NCBI GenBank assembly: GCA_016200225.1 | Contig: JACQFD010000033.1 | Span: 36,175 to 100,174 of the forward strand | DNA from: Planctomycetota bacterium | GTDB taxonomy: Bacteria > Planctomycetota > UBA1135 > JACQFD01 | Length of the DNA: 64,000 bases | Direction: 5' to 3' | Part shown: in pieces, positions 55,684-64,000 of the stretch | Layout: each line of letters opens with the position of its first letter | Position numbering within the stretch: the first letter of the stretch is position 1 | Notes under the pieces: model-generated | Database searches by the model: none | What the model saw: only the letters and a program-made list of their open reading frames with translations | What the model was told of the DNA's origin: nothing | Position numbers and translations under genes: made by a program

Positions 55684-58103
55684 AACAAAACCTGGGGCTG
55701 AAAGTGAGAGTTGGGTTCGGTTTCTTGTAATATCTTGAGCATCGACGACGCGATCGCGTCGAGGCGCACGGGTTTTGTAATATGATCGTCCATTCCGACT
55801 TCGAGGCATCGTTCGCGATCGCCGTTGAGCGCATTCGCGGTCAATGCAATAATAGGAACACGGATGCCGTCTGCGCGGGCCGATTCGCGTTTCCGTATCT
55901 CGCGCGACGCCTCGAATCCGTCCATCACGGGCATTTGACAATCCATCAATATGAAATCGAATTGGCTCCGCGCGTGGCACTCGAGCGCCTCGGCTCCGTT
56001 GCCGGCGATGGTAATATTAATTTTCATTTTTTGTAACATTAACGAAGCGACTCGCTGATTGACGGCGTTGTCCTCGACAAGCAACACGCTCTTGCCGGCG
56101 AGCTTTCCGAGCGCGGCGGCCGCACCCGCGCGGACCGCGGAGCGGGTCGGTTTGACGGCCACGCCCAAAACGCCCGCGATCATCGTTAACATTTCCGATT
56201 CCACGATCGGTTTCGCAATATAATACGAATCCGCGACGGAGCCCTCGCGATCGACCGCGTGTTGCGATCCGCCTCCCATCAAGTAACAAATCGGAGTTTT
56301 TTCGAATCGCGGATTGGCGATTTTCAGACACGCGCGCGACGACTCCACGGCGCCGCACGTATCGCAGTCGAGCACGACAAAATCGATCGAATCCGTCGAA
56401 TTCATACATTCCATGAACCGCGGATCGTCGGCGTCGAGCGCGGACAGACCCGTCGCGCGCATCCCGAATGTCCCAAACATTTTCATTAATGACTCAAGTT
56501 CGCGCGGATTTCCGTCCACGATCAGCACGCGGCGGTCGAGCGCCGAGACTCGCCCGATCGTGGCCGGCGTTTCGCTGTCGCGCGCACCCGCGCCGAGCGG
56601 AACGACAATATGAAACGTCGTTCCTTTGTTTACTTCGCTCGTGGCCCAGATCCGGCCGCCCATTTTTTGTATCAATTGTTTACAAATCGCGAGCCCGAGA
56701 CCTGTGCCGCCGTATTTTCGCGTCGTGGTTCCGTCGGCCTGCGTGAATGGCTCGAATATCGAATCGAGCTTCGCCGACGGGATTCCGATGCCCGTGTCCG
56801 TGACTGTAATATAATATTCGTTCACTTCCGGCGCGGCGACGGCAACCGGGGATCGTCTTACCGCGACCGAGATTCCGCCCTGATGTGTAAATTTAACGGA
56901 ATTGCCGGCGAGGTTGACTAATATCTGGCGCAGGCGCACGGGATCGCCGATTACTTTTTCGTAGGGCAGTGCGAACGCGTCCGCGGTCAGCGAAAGCCCT
57001 TTCTTGTAGGCGGAAACCGCGATGACCCGCAGCGATTCTGTAATATTCTGGCGCAGGTCGAATTCGATTTTCTCGAGTTCGAGTTTTCCGGCTTCGATTT
57101 TGGAGAAATCCAATATATCCGAAACGATGGTAACGAGCGCGCTCGCCGATGAATTTACAATTTCGAGATAGCCGCGCTGTTCCGAATCGAGTTTCGTTCC
57201 GAGCGCGATGTCGGTCATGCCGACGATGCCGTTCAACGGCGTGCGGATTTCGTGGCTCATATTCGCAAGAAATTCCGATTTGGCGCGCGTCGCCGCCTCG
57301 GCGCGTTCCTTTTCGACGACGAGCCTATTGTTTGTTTCAACCAACTCCGCCGTGCGTTCGCGAACGTCGTCCTCGAGGCTCTCTCGATGATTCTTAAGCT
57401 CCTCGTCGCGATATTCGATCTGCCCGAGCATTTCATTGAATCCGCTCACTAATAATCCAATCTCGTCCCGGCTCGTGGCCTGCGCACGAATGGTATAATC
57501 CTTGACATTGGATACTTTGCGAACGACCGCCGCGAGCTCGATGATCGGTTTTGATATAATTCTCTGAAGTTGTGAAGAAAGCCAGATCGCCAGCGCGGTC
57601 AGCATCATCAGCGCGCCCGCGGTCGTGATTATATAACTTTGAAATCGCTCCTGAATCACGCCGAGATCCGAGCGCACCGCCACGATCCCGATTTCCTCGC
57701 GATCCAGCATGATTTTCCGCGAAACATAAAGAAAGTTCGACCCAAAATAGTATGAATCGCCCGCGGGCGCGTCGATCCGTCCGACGGGCGCGCCGGATTT
57801 GATAAAATCACAAAAAAGCGATCCATTCGGTTTGAAAATTCCCGCCGCTTCGAAATGTTTGTTCGCCAAGAGGGCCTTTAGATTCGATTTCGCCGAATCC
57901 TGCTCGTCGAATTTCAACGCCGCGGCGCAGTTGAATCCGGTGACGTCCGCCAGAATTTGCAAGTCCTGCAACATCGACTTCCGCAATAAGTAAATATCGG
58001 TGATTACAAATGCGGAACTCGCAAGAATCAGCACCGCGAGCGAAACGCCGACCGTGGCGATCGTTAATTTCTTGCGGATTTTGAGATCGCGGAGCCGCCT
58101 CAA
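55680..58103 (-). CDS. Hybrid sensor histidine kinase
   Basis: 807 residues. The TTG start at 58103 is supported by a perfect AAGGAGG ten nt upstream. Order: membrane helix, CHASE8-like sensor ([20 protein letters not shown]), second helix, HAMP ([20 protein letters not shown]), coiled coil, HisKA ([15 protein letters not shown], His about 284), HATPase ([41 protein letters not shown]). Then comes a degenerate receiver ([32 protein letters not shown]) and a canonical receiver ([36 protein letters not shown], phospho-Asp about 721). It lies between YfiR and TonB-receptor genes, overlapping both by 4 nt. Confidence 0.95.
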   Translation of the reverse strand: MRRLRDLKIRKKLTIATVGVSLAVLILASSAFVITDIYLLRKSMLQDLQILADVTGFNCAAALKFDEQDSAKSNLKALLANKHFEAAGIFKPNGSLFCDFIKSGAPVGRIDAPAGDSYYFGSNFLYVSRKIMLDREEIGIVAVRSDLGVIQERFQSYIITTAGALMMLTALAIWLSSQLQRIISKPIIELAAVVRKVSNVKDYTIRAQATSRDEIGLLVSGFNEMLGQIEYRDEELKNHRESLEDDVRERTAELVETNNRLVVEKERAEAATRAKSEFLANMSHEIRTPLNGIVGMTDIALGTKLDSEQRGYLEIVNSSASALVTIVSDILDFSKIEAGKLELEKIEFDLRQNITESLRVIAVSAYKKGLSLTADAFALPYEKVIGDPVRLRQILVNLAGNSVKFTHQGGISVAVRRSPVAVAAPEVNEYYITVTDTGIGIPSAKLDSIFEPFTQADGTTTRKYGGTGLGLAICKQLIQKMGGRIWATSEVNKGTTFHIVVPLGAGARDSETPATIGRVSALDRRVLIVDGNPRELESLMKMFGTFGMRATGLSALDADDPRFMECMNSTDSIDFVVLDCDTCGAVESSRACLKIANPRFEKTPICYLMGGGSQHAVDREGSVADSYYIAKPIVESEMLTMIAGVLGVAVKPTRSAVRAGAAAALGKLAGKSVLLVEDNAVNQRVASLMLQKMKINITIAGNGAEALECHARSQFDFILMDCQMPVMDGFEASREIRKRESARADGIRVPIIALTANALNGDRERCLEVGMDDHITKPVRLDAIASSMLKILQETEPNSHFQPQVLL

Positions 58104-58744
58104 GGTTTCTTAACCTCCTTGACTTCCTTATCTTTTGCGGGCGCCGAGGCCGGCTTCGATTCGGGCGCGGCATCGGACTTCTTGACAACGCGGGCGAGTT
58201 TTAATAATTGCGCATTGATCTTTAGATTTGCATCGGCCGCGTTGTCGGTGTTTATTTCAAATCGTAATTTATTATTTTCAAGATAAAAACCGACGATGCC
58301 GCCGTGGCTCGCGAAATCTTCATGTTCACCGACAGTCAATACGGATTTTCCGCGGACCGCCGTTAGTATTTCCTTTAGATTCGCTTTTTCCGTCGCGGGG
58401 ATGAACAATATGTCGCATGACTCCAGCGACTTGACGTTGGCAAATTGTTTTATAACGATTTTCCTGTCCTTCGCGACTTTCCCGTCGATCGCTTTTGTAG
58501 CATCTCCGAACGGATTCTGGCCGATGATTCCGATTGTTATCGAGTCCTTTTGCGCGGGCTCCAGGTTCTCCGGCCATTCGATGAACTTCACGAAGTTCAT
58601 CATATATAATGCTTTAAATTCATATTCGTCTCCCTGCGATGAATCCCCCGCGCCGAATATGAACATTAATAATCCGGTCATCGCCAATAATAGTGGCGAC
58701 GGAATTCCGGGCACGGGCTTCCATGCTGAGTGGTGGGTTTGCAA
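58100..58744 (-). CDS. YfiR-family periplasmic protein (DUF4154)
   Basis: 214 residues, TTG start. A signal peptide ([20 protein letters not shown]) leads to the YfiR domain: [80 protein letters not shown] and [17 protein letters not shown] Lys/Ala/Pro-rich tail ends the protein. In Pseudomonas YfiR restrains the inner-membrane cyclase YfiN. Here its partner is presumably the CHASE8-containing kinase encoded by the next, overlapping gene, since CHASE8 is also the sensor of YfiN-type proteins. Confidence 0.93.
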   Translation of the reverse strand: MQTHHSAWKPVPGIPSPLLLAMTGLLMFIFGAGDSSQGDEYEFKALYMMNFVKFIEWPENLEPAQKDSITIGIIGQNPFGDATKAIDGKVAKDRKIVIKQFANVKSLESCDILFIPATEKANLKEILTAVRGKSVLTVGEHEDFASHGGIVGFYLENNKLRFEINTDNAADANLKINAQLLKLARVVKKSDAAPESKPASAPAKDKEVKEVKKP

Positions 58745-58967
58745 CGGCGGGTTCGGGGCGTCGGCTGGCGCAATGATTTTTCGACGCTCTTAATGCGCCC
58801 GCTTTAAGGGCTTCAGCTCTTCGTGACATTCGTTCGACCGCGCTCTCGCCGAAGTCGCTGCTGGAGGCACCGGCCCGCGCGCTCTACAATGCAAAACCTG
58901 CGCGTGCTGGTTCCATGCGGCCGAATCGAGTGAATCAGACGTATCGAGCAGCATCGTTTCACCCCGC
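58745..58967. promoter_or_regulatory. Divergent promoter region between the yfiR-type operon and the RND operon
   Basis: A 223-nt spacer between two divergent operons with no coding sequence. A TACAAT hexamer near 58885 on the plus strand could be a -10 box for the RND genes, but no convincing -35 was found. Confidence 0.3.
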
Positions 58968-60320
58968 ATGCTTCACGAATTGACTTTTAAGAAGGCCGCC
59001 CCGGTCGTTTTTGTTTTTTTTCTCGCCGCCTGCAATCCGTTTTCGTCGGATAGCGGCGCAACTTCAAGCAAAGCCGCATCGGTGCCCGCGACCTCGCGTG
59101 CCGTTTCCAACGAAACAATGTCGGCTGATCGGATCCGCGTTCATACCGAGAAACCGGTGCGCGATCAGATAGCTTCCTATCTTGAGACCACGTCGCCCGT
59201 CGAGGCCGTGAATGAAGCGGATCTTTATCCAAAAACGGGCGGCGTCGTCCGTTCCGTGCAGGCCGAAGAGGGCGACGTCGTCAAAGCGGGCCAGGTTCTC
59301 GCGGTCCTCGATCAGGTCGAGGCTCAAATACAACTAAAACAGGCCGAAATCGCGCTCGAGGAAAGTAAACGATCGGTTCTCGAGGCAAAATTAGCGTTCG
59401 ATGAAGCGAAGAAACGGTTGCAATTGGCGACGTTCGACGCCGACCAGGCGAAGCGCGATTATGAGCGCGACGCAAAATTATCAACTTCCGAGGATGGATC
59501 GGGATTGAAAATCGTGGCGCCGAAAGTGCTCGAAGCGTCGAAGCTCGCGTGGGACCGCGCCGAAAATAATAGACAAGTCGCCGAATTTACTGTTCGGAAA
59601 TCCGAATTGACCGTGACCGCGTCGGAAACCAATCAATCGAAATCCGACTGGTCCCTGCAATTATCGAAAGTGCGGCTTAACGACACTGAAATACGGTCGC
59701 ACTTCGACGGCGTCGTGTCCGCAAGATATATTAAATTGGGCGAAACGGCGACCATGCAGACGCGAATCTTTAAAATTACAGATCTGGAACATTTACAAAC
59801 GGTTTTTTATCGTCCACAGCACGATTTGCGCGTGCTCGCGGGAGGCGGACAGGACGTCGAAGCGACGTGCGAGGCGCTCGCGCCCGAGGCGACCGGCAAA
59901 CCGGCCGTATTTCCGGGCCGGGTCGAGCGCATCGCGCCGGTCGTCGATCCCCTGAGCGGATCCTTTAAGATCACGGCATCCTTACAAAACCGAAATACAC
60001 AGTTAAAGCCCGGACTGCTCGTACGCGTGCGCGTGACGCTCGGAAAGCGCGAGAATGCATATTTGATTCCAAAACGCGCGCGCGTGCTCGAAGGCGTACG
60101 CCCGTATGTATTCGTCGTTCGAGATAATTTAACGATCAAAGTTCCCATCGAAGAAGGCTATTCCGACGCCGATCGCGTCGAAGTCCGCAACATTGCGGGA
60201 CCGGAAGCGCAGAGCGGTCTCCGGCCCGACGACGCCGTCGTCGTGATCGCCAACGTCGATTTGAAGGAGGGACTCAAGGTTTCGGTCGATAATAGTAATA
60301 CTATCAAAACGGGGGGATAG
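58968..60320 (+). CDS. RND efflux periplasmic adaptor (membrane-fusion lipoprotein)
   Basis: 450 residues. A lipoprotein signal ends in FFLAAC. Lipoyl half-motifs are VNEADLYPKTGGVVRSVQAE with EGDVVKAGQVLAVLD and, after a long alpha-hairpin (residues about 125-220, rich in Glu/Lys/Ala), IRSHFDGVVSARYIKLGETA. Beta-barrel and membrane-proximal domains follow (GRVERIAPVVDPLSGSFKIT; VRVRVTLGKRENAYLIPKRA). It bridges the inner-membrane permease and an outer-membrane channel. It is followed after 1 nt by a permease gene, with a second permease overlapping that. No TolC-type gene is seen before the window ends. Confidence 0.93.
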   Translation: MLHELTFKKAAPVVFVFFLAACNPFSSDSGATSSKAASVPATSRAVSNETMSADRIRVHTEKPVRDQIASYLETTSPVEAVNEADLYPKTGGVVRSVQAEEGDVVKAGQVLAVLDQVEAQIQLKQAEIALEESKRSVLEAKLAFDEAKKRLQLATFDADQAKRDYERDAKLSTSEDGSGLKIVAPKVLEASKLAWDRAENNRQVAEFTVRKSELTVTASETNQSKSDWSLQLSKVRLNDTEIRSHFDGVVSARYIKLGETATMQTRIFKITDLEHLQTVFYRPQHDLRVLAGGGQDVEATCEALAPEATGKPAVFPGRVERIAPVVDPLSGSFKITASLQNRNTQLKPGLLVRVRVTLGKRENAYLIPKRARVLEGVRPYVFVVRDNLTIKVPIEEGYSDADRVEVRNIAGPEAQSGLRPDDAVVVIANVDLKEGLKVSVDNSNTIKTGG

Positions 60321-60321
60321 C

Positions 60322-63300
60322 ATGTCCGCCCAGAACGAACATGCCGGCGGCATTCCGGAACGCCGCGGTTTTTATGAATTTACAGTAATCAGGCCGGTCG
60401 CCATCACGATGGTGGCGATCACCGTGCTCGTCTTCGGCTGGGCATCGCTAAAGAAGTTACGGTTGAATTTGCTTCCGGATATTAGTTATCCGACGATTAC
60501 AGTTCGAACGCAGTACCGCGGCGCGGCGCCCGAGGACGTCGAAGAGCGCGTGAGCGAAAAGTTACAGGAAGCGCTCGCGACGACTCCGAATCTCGTACGC
60601 ATCTGGAGCGTTTCGCGCGCGGAAGTCTCCGACATCGTTCTGGAATTTACATGGGGAACGCGCGTGACGTTCGCGATGCAGGACGTCCGCGAAAAGTTAG
60701 ATCGCGTTTTCCTGCCGCCCGACGCGGAGAAGCCGATTCTTCTTCGTTATGATCCAAATCTGGATCCGATCTTAAGAATCGGAGTTTCGGGCGAACCGAA
60801 TTTGCGGCGATTGCGGCGCATGGCGCGCGATGATTTAAAACGCGAAATGGAAGGATTGCCGGGAGTCGCGGCGGTGCGCCTGCGCGGAGGTCTCGAGGAC
60901 GAAGTGCGCGTCGCGGTGAACACGCAGGAGATCTCGAAAAGAAATATATCATTGGAACTTGTCGCGCGCCGGTTGCGCGAGGAAAACTTAAATTCGGCGC
61001 TGGGTAAGCTCGAGGAGGGCGACACCGAATTTCTCGTTCGCGCGCTCAATCAATTCCGCACGGTCGAGGATATATCCAATGTCGTGCTGACGAGCGTCGG
61101 GGGCGCGGACGTGCGGTTAAAAGAGGTGGCGTCCATCGAACCGTATTATCGCGACCGCGACGTGATTGTTAGAATCGACGGGGCGGAGACCGTCGAATTG
61201 GATATATTCCGCGAGGCGGATGCCAACATCGTCGAACTCGCCGAGCGCGTGAAGGACCGCATTTTCGGCTCCTCCGAGCAGCAGAAGTTCATTAGCGACA
61301 TGGAGTCGGGCGAACTCGATAAGAAGTATAAGAAAGAGGACGCGACGTTCGCCGAAATCGATTCGCCGACGAAGAAACAGACCGAGGAGCACGACGCGGC
61401 GGTTCGCAAACGCAAAGCCGACAAGGACGCGAATACGTCGTTTCTCGCGCGTAAAATCGACCCGAAACTGAAGTTAACCATTCTTTCGGATCAATCGCGT
61501 TTTATCAAAGACGCGCTCGAGGATGTTAATAATTCAGGCATGATCGGCGGCGTGCTCGCGGTTCTCATTATTTATTTATATTTGCGCCGCGTGTCGGAAA
61601 CGTCGATCATCGGTCTGTCGATTCCGATCTCCGTGCTCGCGACGTTCGCGCCGATGTATTTGATGAAAGTCTCGCTGAACGTCATGAGTCTCGGCGGGCT
61701 CGCGCTCGGCATCGGTATGATCGTCGACGACGCAATTGTAGTATTAGAATCGATTTCCCGCTGCCACGACGAAGGCGATTCCCGCGTGCGCGCCGCCGTG
61801 CGCGGCGTGAGCGAAGTGGCGGGCGCTGTGACGGCGTCGACGCTGACCGCGATCGCGGTGTTTTTCCCAATTGTATTCGTCGAAGGCATCGCCGGACAAT
61901 TGTTCGGAGACCAGGCGCTGACGGTCGTCGTGAGCCGGCTCATTTCATTAATATTTGCATTGTTTTTCATTCCAATGCTCGCGTCACGCAGCATGAAGGA
62001 TGCCGGCGCGCGTTCGTCATTATTTGCAAATCCGGCCGCCGGGCTTTCGTGGAAATGGACGCAGTGGCCGTCGAATTTATTGATTGTCCCCGGACGCATC
62101 GTGCTGGCCGCGCTCACGGCGTCGACGCGGATCAGTATATTGATCATGGGCGGCGCCTGGTGGGTTTTTCTTAAATTATTCTTTCCGTTTCAATATATAT
62201 TCAACGTCGCGACGCACGCCATCGAACGCGCCTATCCGCGCGTGCTGCGCGCCGCTTTGCGCGCGCCGTGGATCGTCATCGCGGCCGCGGTCATATTAAT
62301 GATCTGGGCGGGCTCGCGCGCGACGTCTCTCGGAAGCCAGCTGCTTCCGGACGTTCACCAGGGCGAATTTTCGGCGGAAGTGCATTTGAATGTCGGAACG
62401 CCCGTCGAGAAAACCGACGCGTTCCTCCAGCCGTTCGCCGCCGAAATCAGTAAATTTAACGATATCGAACAGGTCATTCTCGCGAGCGGCGTCGAACGCG
62501 ACGCGCTCACGAGCACCGACGAAGGCGACCACACCGGAAAAATTACTGTAAGAATCAAGTCCGGCGACAACATTCCGGCGCGCGAAGAGGCCGTGATCGA
62601 ACGCGTGCGGCAATTCTTGTCGCAACGGCCGGAGATCCGGCAGGTTCGCTTCAAAAAACCGACGCTCTTTTCTTTATCGACCCCGGTCGAAATCGAAATC
62701 CGCGGACGCGACCTTGGAATCTTAGCAAACCTCAGTTCCGAGGTCGAAAAAGTGTTAGCATCGGAACCGACGCTCGGAGACGTACGGTCGACGCTCCGCC
62801 GCGGCAATCCCGAGGTCGCCGTGCGCTTCCGCCGCGACGAAATGTTAAGATACGGATTCGATGGATCCAACATCGCGACGTTGCTCCGCGGCGCCGTCCT
62901 CGGCGATGTCGCGACGACGTTTATCGAAGGCGACCAAAGAATCGATATACGCGTCCGCGCATCGCAAATTGAAGTATCCGGTTTGGGAAAACTGGGCGAA
63001 TTTATAATTAATCCGGGGCAGGCGACGCCGATTCCACTGAAGGCCATCGCATCGCTCGAAGTGCGCGAAGGACCGGCCGAAATTCGTAGAATCGGCAATA
63101 CGCGCGCCGCAATTGTTACTGCAAATTCCACCGGACTCGACCTCGGCGGACTTAGCGAGCGTCTCGCCGGAAAATTAGCATCCATTCCGCGCCCCGCCGG
63201 ATACGACGTCGAATTCGGCGGGCAAAAGAAAGAAATGGATCGCGCGTTGCAATCGATGGTATTCGCGCTTTTATTAGCATTATTTCTTGTATACATCGTC

Positions 63301-63789
63301 ATGGCCGCACAGTTCGAATCGGTGGCCCAGCCGCTCGTGATCCTCGTCACCGTGCCGCTCTCCATCGTGGGTCTCGTGCCGACGCTTGAACTAACAAAAA
63401 CTTCGTTGAGCGTCGTCGCGCTGCTCGGCGCGATTCTGCTGGGCGGCATCGTCGTCGCGAACGCGATCGTGCTACTCGACCGCGCGAATCAAAACCGCGC
63501 GAAAGGAATGGGCGAAACCGAAGCGCTCGTCAACGCCGGCAGCGTTCGCCTTCGTCCAATATTAATGACGGCGCTTGCTACAATTCTTGGATTATTACCG
63601 ATGACCGGCTGGCTGCATTTCATACCGATCATCGGCAAACTCGGCTCCGGCGAAGGCGCCGAATTGCGCGCGCCAATGGCGATCGTGGTCGTGGCCGGAC
63701 TCGCGAGCAGCACGGTATTGACATTAGTGGTGATTCCCGTCATCGATTCGGCGGTTTATAAACTGTTGCATCGGGGAGCGCGCGCATGA
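60322..63789 (+). CDS. RND efflux permease (AcrB/MdtB family)
   Basis: 1,155 residues, twelve helices in two halves. Signatures: VIRPVAITMVAITVLVFGWA, LLPDISYPTITVRTQYRGAA, PEDVEERVSEKLQEAL, and the proton-relay pair of helix 4, LALGIGMIVDDAIVVLESIS (two Asp). It is about 100 residues longer than AcrB. Part of the excess is a highly charged stretch encoded at about 61300-61455 (ESGELDKKYKKEDATFAEID; EEHDAAVRKRKADKDANTSF), just before the fourth-domain linker KLTILSDQSRFIKDALEDV, where other members have none. Its stop overlaps the start of the next permease (ATGA). Confidence 0.95.
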   Translation: MSAQNEHAGGIPERRGFYEFTVIRPVAITMVAITVLVFGWASLKKLRLNLLPDISYPTITVRTQYRGAAPEDVEERVSEKLQEALATTPNLVRIWSVSRAEVSDIVLEFTWGTRVTFAMQDVREKLDRVFLPPDAEKPILLRYDPNLDPILRIGVSGEPNLRRLRRMARDDLKREMEGLPGVAAVRLRGGLEDEVRVAVNTQEISKRNISLELVARRLREENLNSALGKLEEGDTEFLVRALNQFRTVEDISNVVLTSVGGADVRLKEVASIEPYYRDRDVIVRIDGAETVELDIFREADANIVELAERVKDRIFGSSEQQKFISDMESGELDKKYKKEDATFAEIDSPTKKQTEEHDAAVRKRKADKDANTSFLARKIDPKLKLTILSDQSRFIKDALEDVNNSGMIGGVLAVLIIYLYLRRVSETSIIGLSIPISVLATFAPMYLMKVSLNVMSLGGLALGIGMIVDDAIVVLESISRCHDEGDSRVRAAVRGVSEVAGAVTASTLTAIAVFFPIVFVEGIAGQLFGDQALTVVVSRLISLIFALFFIPMLASRSMKDAGARSSLFANPAAGLSWKWTQWPSNLLIVPGRIVLAALTASTRISILIMGGAWWVFLKLFFPFQYIFNVATHAIERAYPRVLRAALRAPWIVIAAAVILMIWAGSRATSLGSQLLPDVHQGEFSAEVHLNVGTPVEKTDAFLQPFAAEISKFNDIEQVILASGVERDALTSTDEGDHTGKITVRIKSGDNIPAREEAVIERVRQFLSQRPEIRQVRFKKPTLFSLSTPVEIEIRGRDLGILANLSSEVEKVLASEPTLGDVRSTLRRGNPEVAVRFRRDEMLRYGFDGSNIATLLRGAVLGDVATTFIEGDQRIDIRVRASQIEVSGLGKLGEFIINPGQATPIPLKAIASLEVREGPAEIRRIGNTRAAIVTANSTGLDLGGLSERLAGKLASIPRPAGYDVEFGGQKKEMDRALQSMVFALLLALFLVYIVMAAQFESVAQPLVILVTVPLSIVGLVPTLELTKTSLSVVALLGAILLGGIVVANAIVLLDRANQNRAKGMGETEALVNAGSVRLRPILMTALATILGLLPMTGWLHFIPIIGKLGSGEGAELRAPMAIVVVAGLASSTVLTLVVIPVIDSAVYKLLHRGARA

Positions 63790-64000
63790 GCGCGGCCCAC
63801 GATTCGCGCGGCGCCATCGCCCTGTTCGTGGCGCGACCCGTCGCGACGCTGACGCTGCTCGCCGTCCTCATCGCGCTCGGATTCATCGCTTATTTGCGGA
63901 TTCCAATTCAATTATTACCGAAGGGCTGGGGCAGCCAGAACCTTACTGTAATTATTCCAAATCCGAATTCGAATCCGCGCGAGACCGAGGACCGCGTGAC
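63786..64000 (+). CDS. Second RND efflux permease (5' part only, cut by window edge)
   Basis: Starts with an ATG that overlaps the previous stop by 4 nt and stays open to the window edge (71 codons). The N-terminus has the RND pattern: FVARPVATLTLLAVLIALGF (helix 1), YLRIPIQLLPKG and LTVIIPNPNSNPRETEDRV, corresponding to the LLP...PG.....VE motif. A pair of RND permeases behind one adaptor resembles MdtABC, which works as a hetero-trimer of two permease types. Confidence 0.9.
   Translation, partial: MSAAHDSRGAIALFVARPVATLTLLAVLIALGFIAYLRIPIQLLPKGWGSQNLTVIIPNPNSNPRETEDRV

Noticed and set aside
55684..55980. N-terminal extension of the TonB receptor frame up to 55980
   Set aside because: The extension overlaps the kinase gene and is Arg-rich; the ATG at 55683 begins a proper signal peptide and couples to the kinase stop codon.
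62355..63449. Open frame of about 364 codons on the minus strand inside the RND permease gene
   Set aside because: It is antisense to a clear RND permease. Its translation is rich in Ser, Arg and Pro with no domain, as expected from a GC-rich shadow frame.

Overview
This is a GC-rich, gene-dense bacterial chromosome segment of about 64 kb. It fits a member of the PVC superphylum, most likely Planctomycetota. The signs are a DUF1549/DUF1553 protein with a CARCH motif next to a Tat-exported DUF1501 protein (35.8-39.0 kb), a DUF1800/DUF1501 pair (33.1-35.8 kb), a small microcompartment operon with tandem-domain shell proteins and a CoA-acylating aldehyde dehydrogenase (39.2-42.7 kb), many lipoproteins and Ig-like or FG-GAP surface proteins, and an ECF sigma/anti-sigma pair. 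Unlike several well-known planctomycetes, the segment carries a complete rod-elongation cluster (mreB, mreC, mreD, PBP2, rodA), so the organism probably makes peptidoglycan through an elongasome. TonB receptor, Lnt, lipoproteins and RND pumps indicate an outer membrane.

Layout. 0-3.5 kb: 3' part of a membrane HAMP-GAF-degenerate-GGDEF signalling protein, cut by the window edge. 3.6-6.3 kb: rpsO-pnp with a terminator, an array of 14-bp repeats and an AT-rich leader between them. 6.5-10.5 kb: two cell-envelope lipoproteins. 10.6-15 kb: two related TPR proteins and a DEDD-type RNase H-like nuclease. 15-18.4 kb: a histidine-bearing multipass membrane protein, divergent from an HFDTDG-motif protein coupled to a beta-propeller lipoprotein. 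18.5-21.6 kb: a Cas4/RecB-like nuclease overlapping an SF1 (Dna2/SMUBP-2-like) helicase. 21.8-24.3 kb: a secreted protein with 14 FG-GAP-type repeats, followed by a roughly 160-nt inverted repeat. 24.5-27.4 kb: an MFS exporter and a sigma/anti-sigma pair. 27.6-33 kb: a GT-C-like membrane protein, an alpha/beta-hydrolase, truD and a FemAB/GNAT-like protein. 33-39 kb: DUF1800, two DUF1501 and one DUF1549/1553 protein. 39-42.7 kb: the microcompartment genes. 42.8-49.1 kb: the mre/rod operon. 49.3-50.4 kb: a small membrane protein and a coiled-coil membrane protein. 50.7-53.5 kb: lnt and moeA. 53.6-58.7 kb: a coupled YfiR-like / hybrid histidine kinase / TonB receptor operon. 59-64 kb: an RND adaptor and two tandem RND permeases, the second cut by the window edge.

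Genes that probably act together: YfiR, kinase and TonB receptor (envelope or nutrient sensing); nuclease and helicase (DNA processing); sigma and anti-sigma; MreBCD-PBP2-RodA (cell elongation); shell proteins with aldehyde dehydrogenase (aldehyde metabolism inside a protein shell whose pentamer and upstream lyase or aldolase are not in this window); RND adaptor with two permeases (efflux).

A sequence-wide oddity is that otherwise GC-rich coding DNA is broken by many short islands of AT-ending synonymous codons (for example TTA-TTA, CGT-AAT-ATT-ACA) in nearly every gene on both strands.
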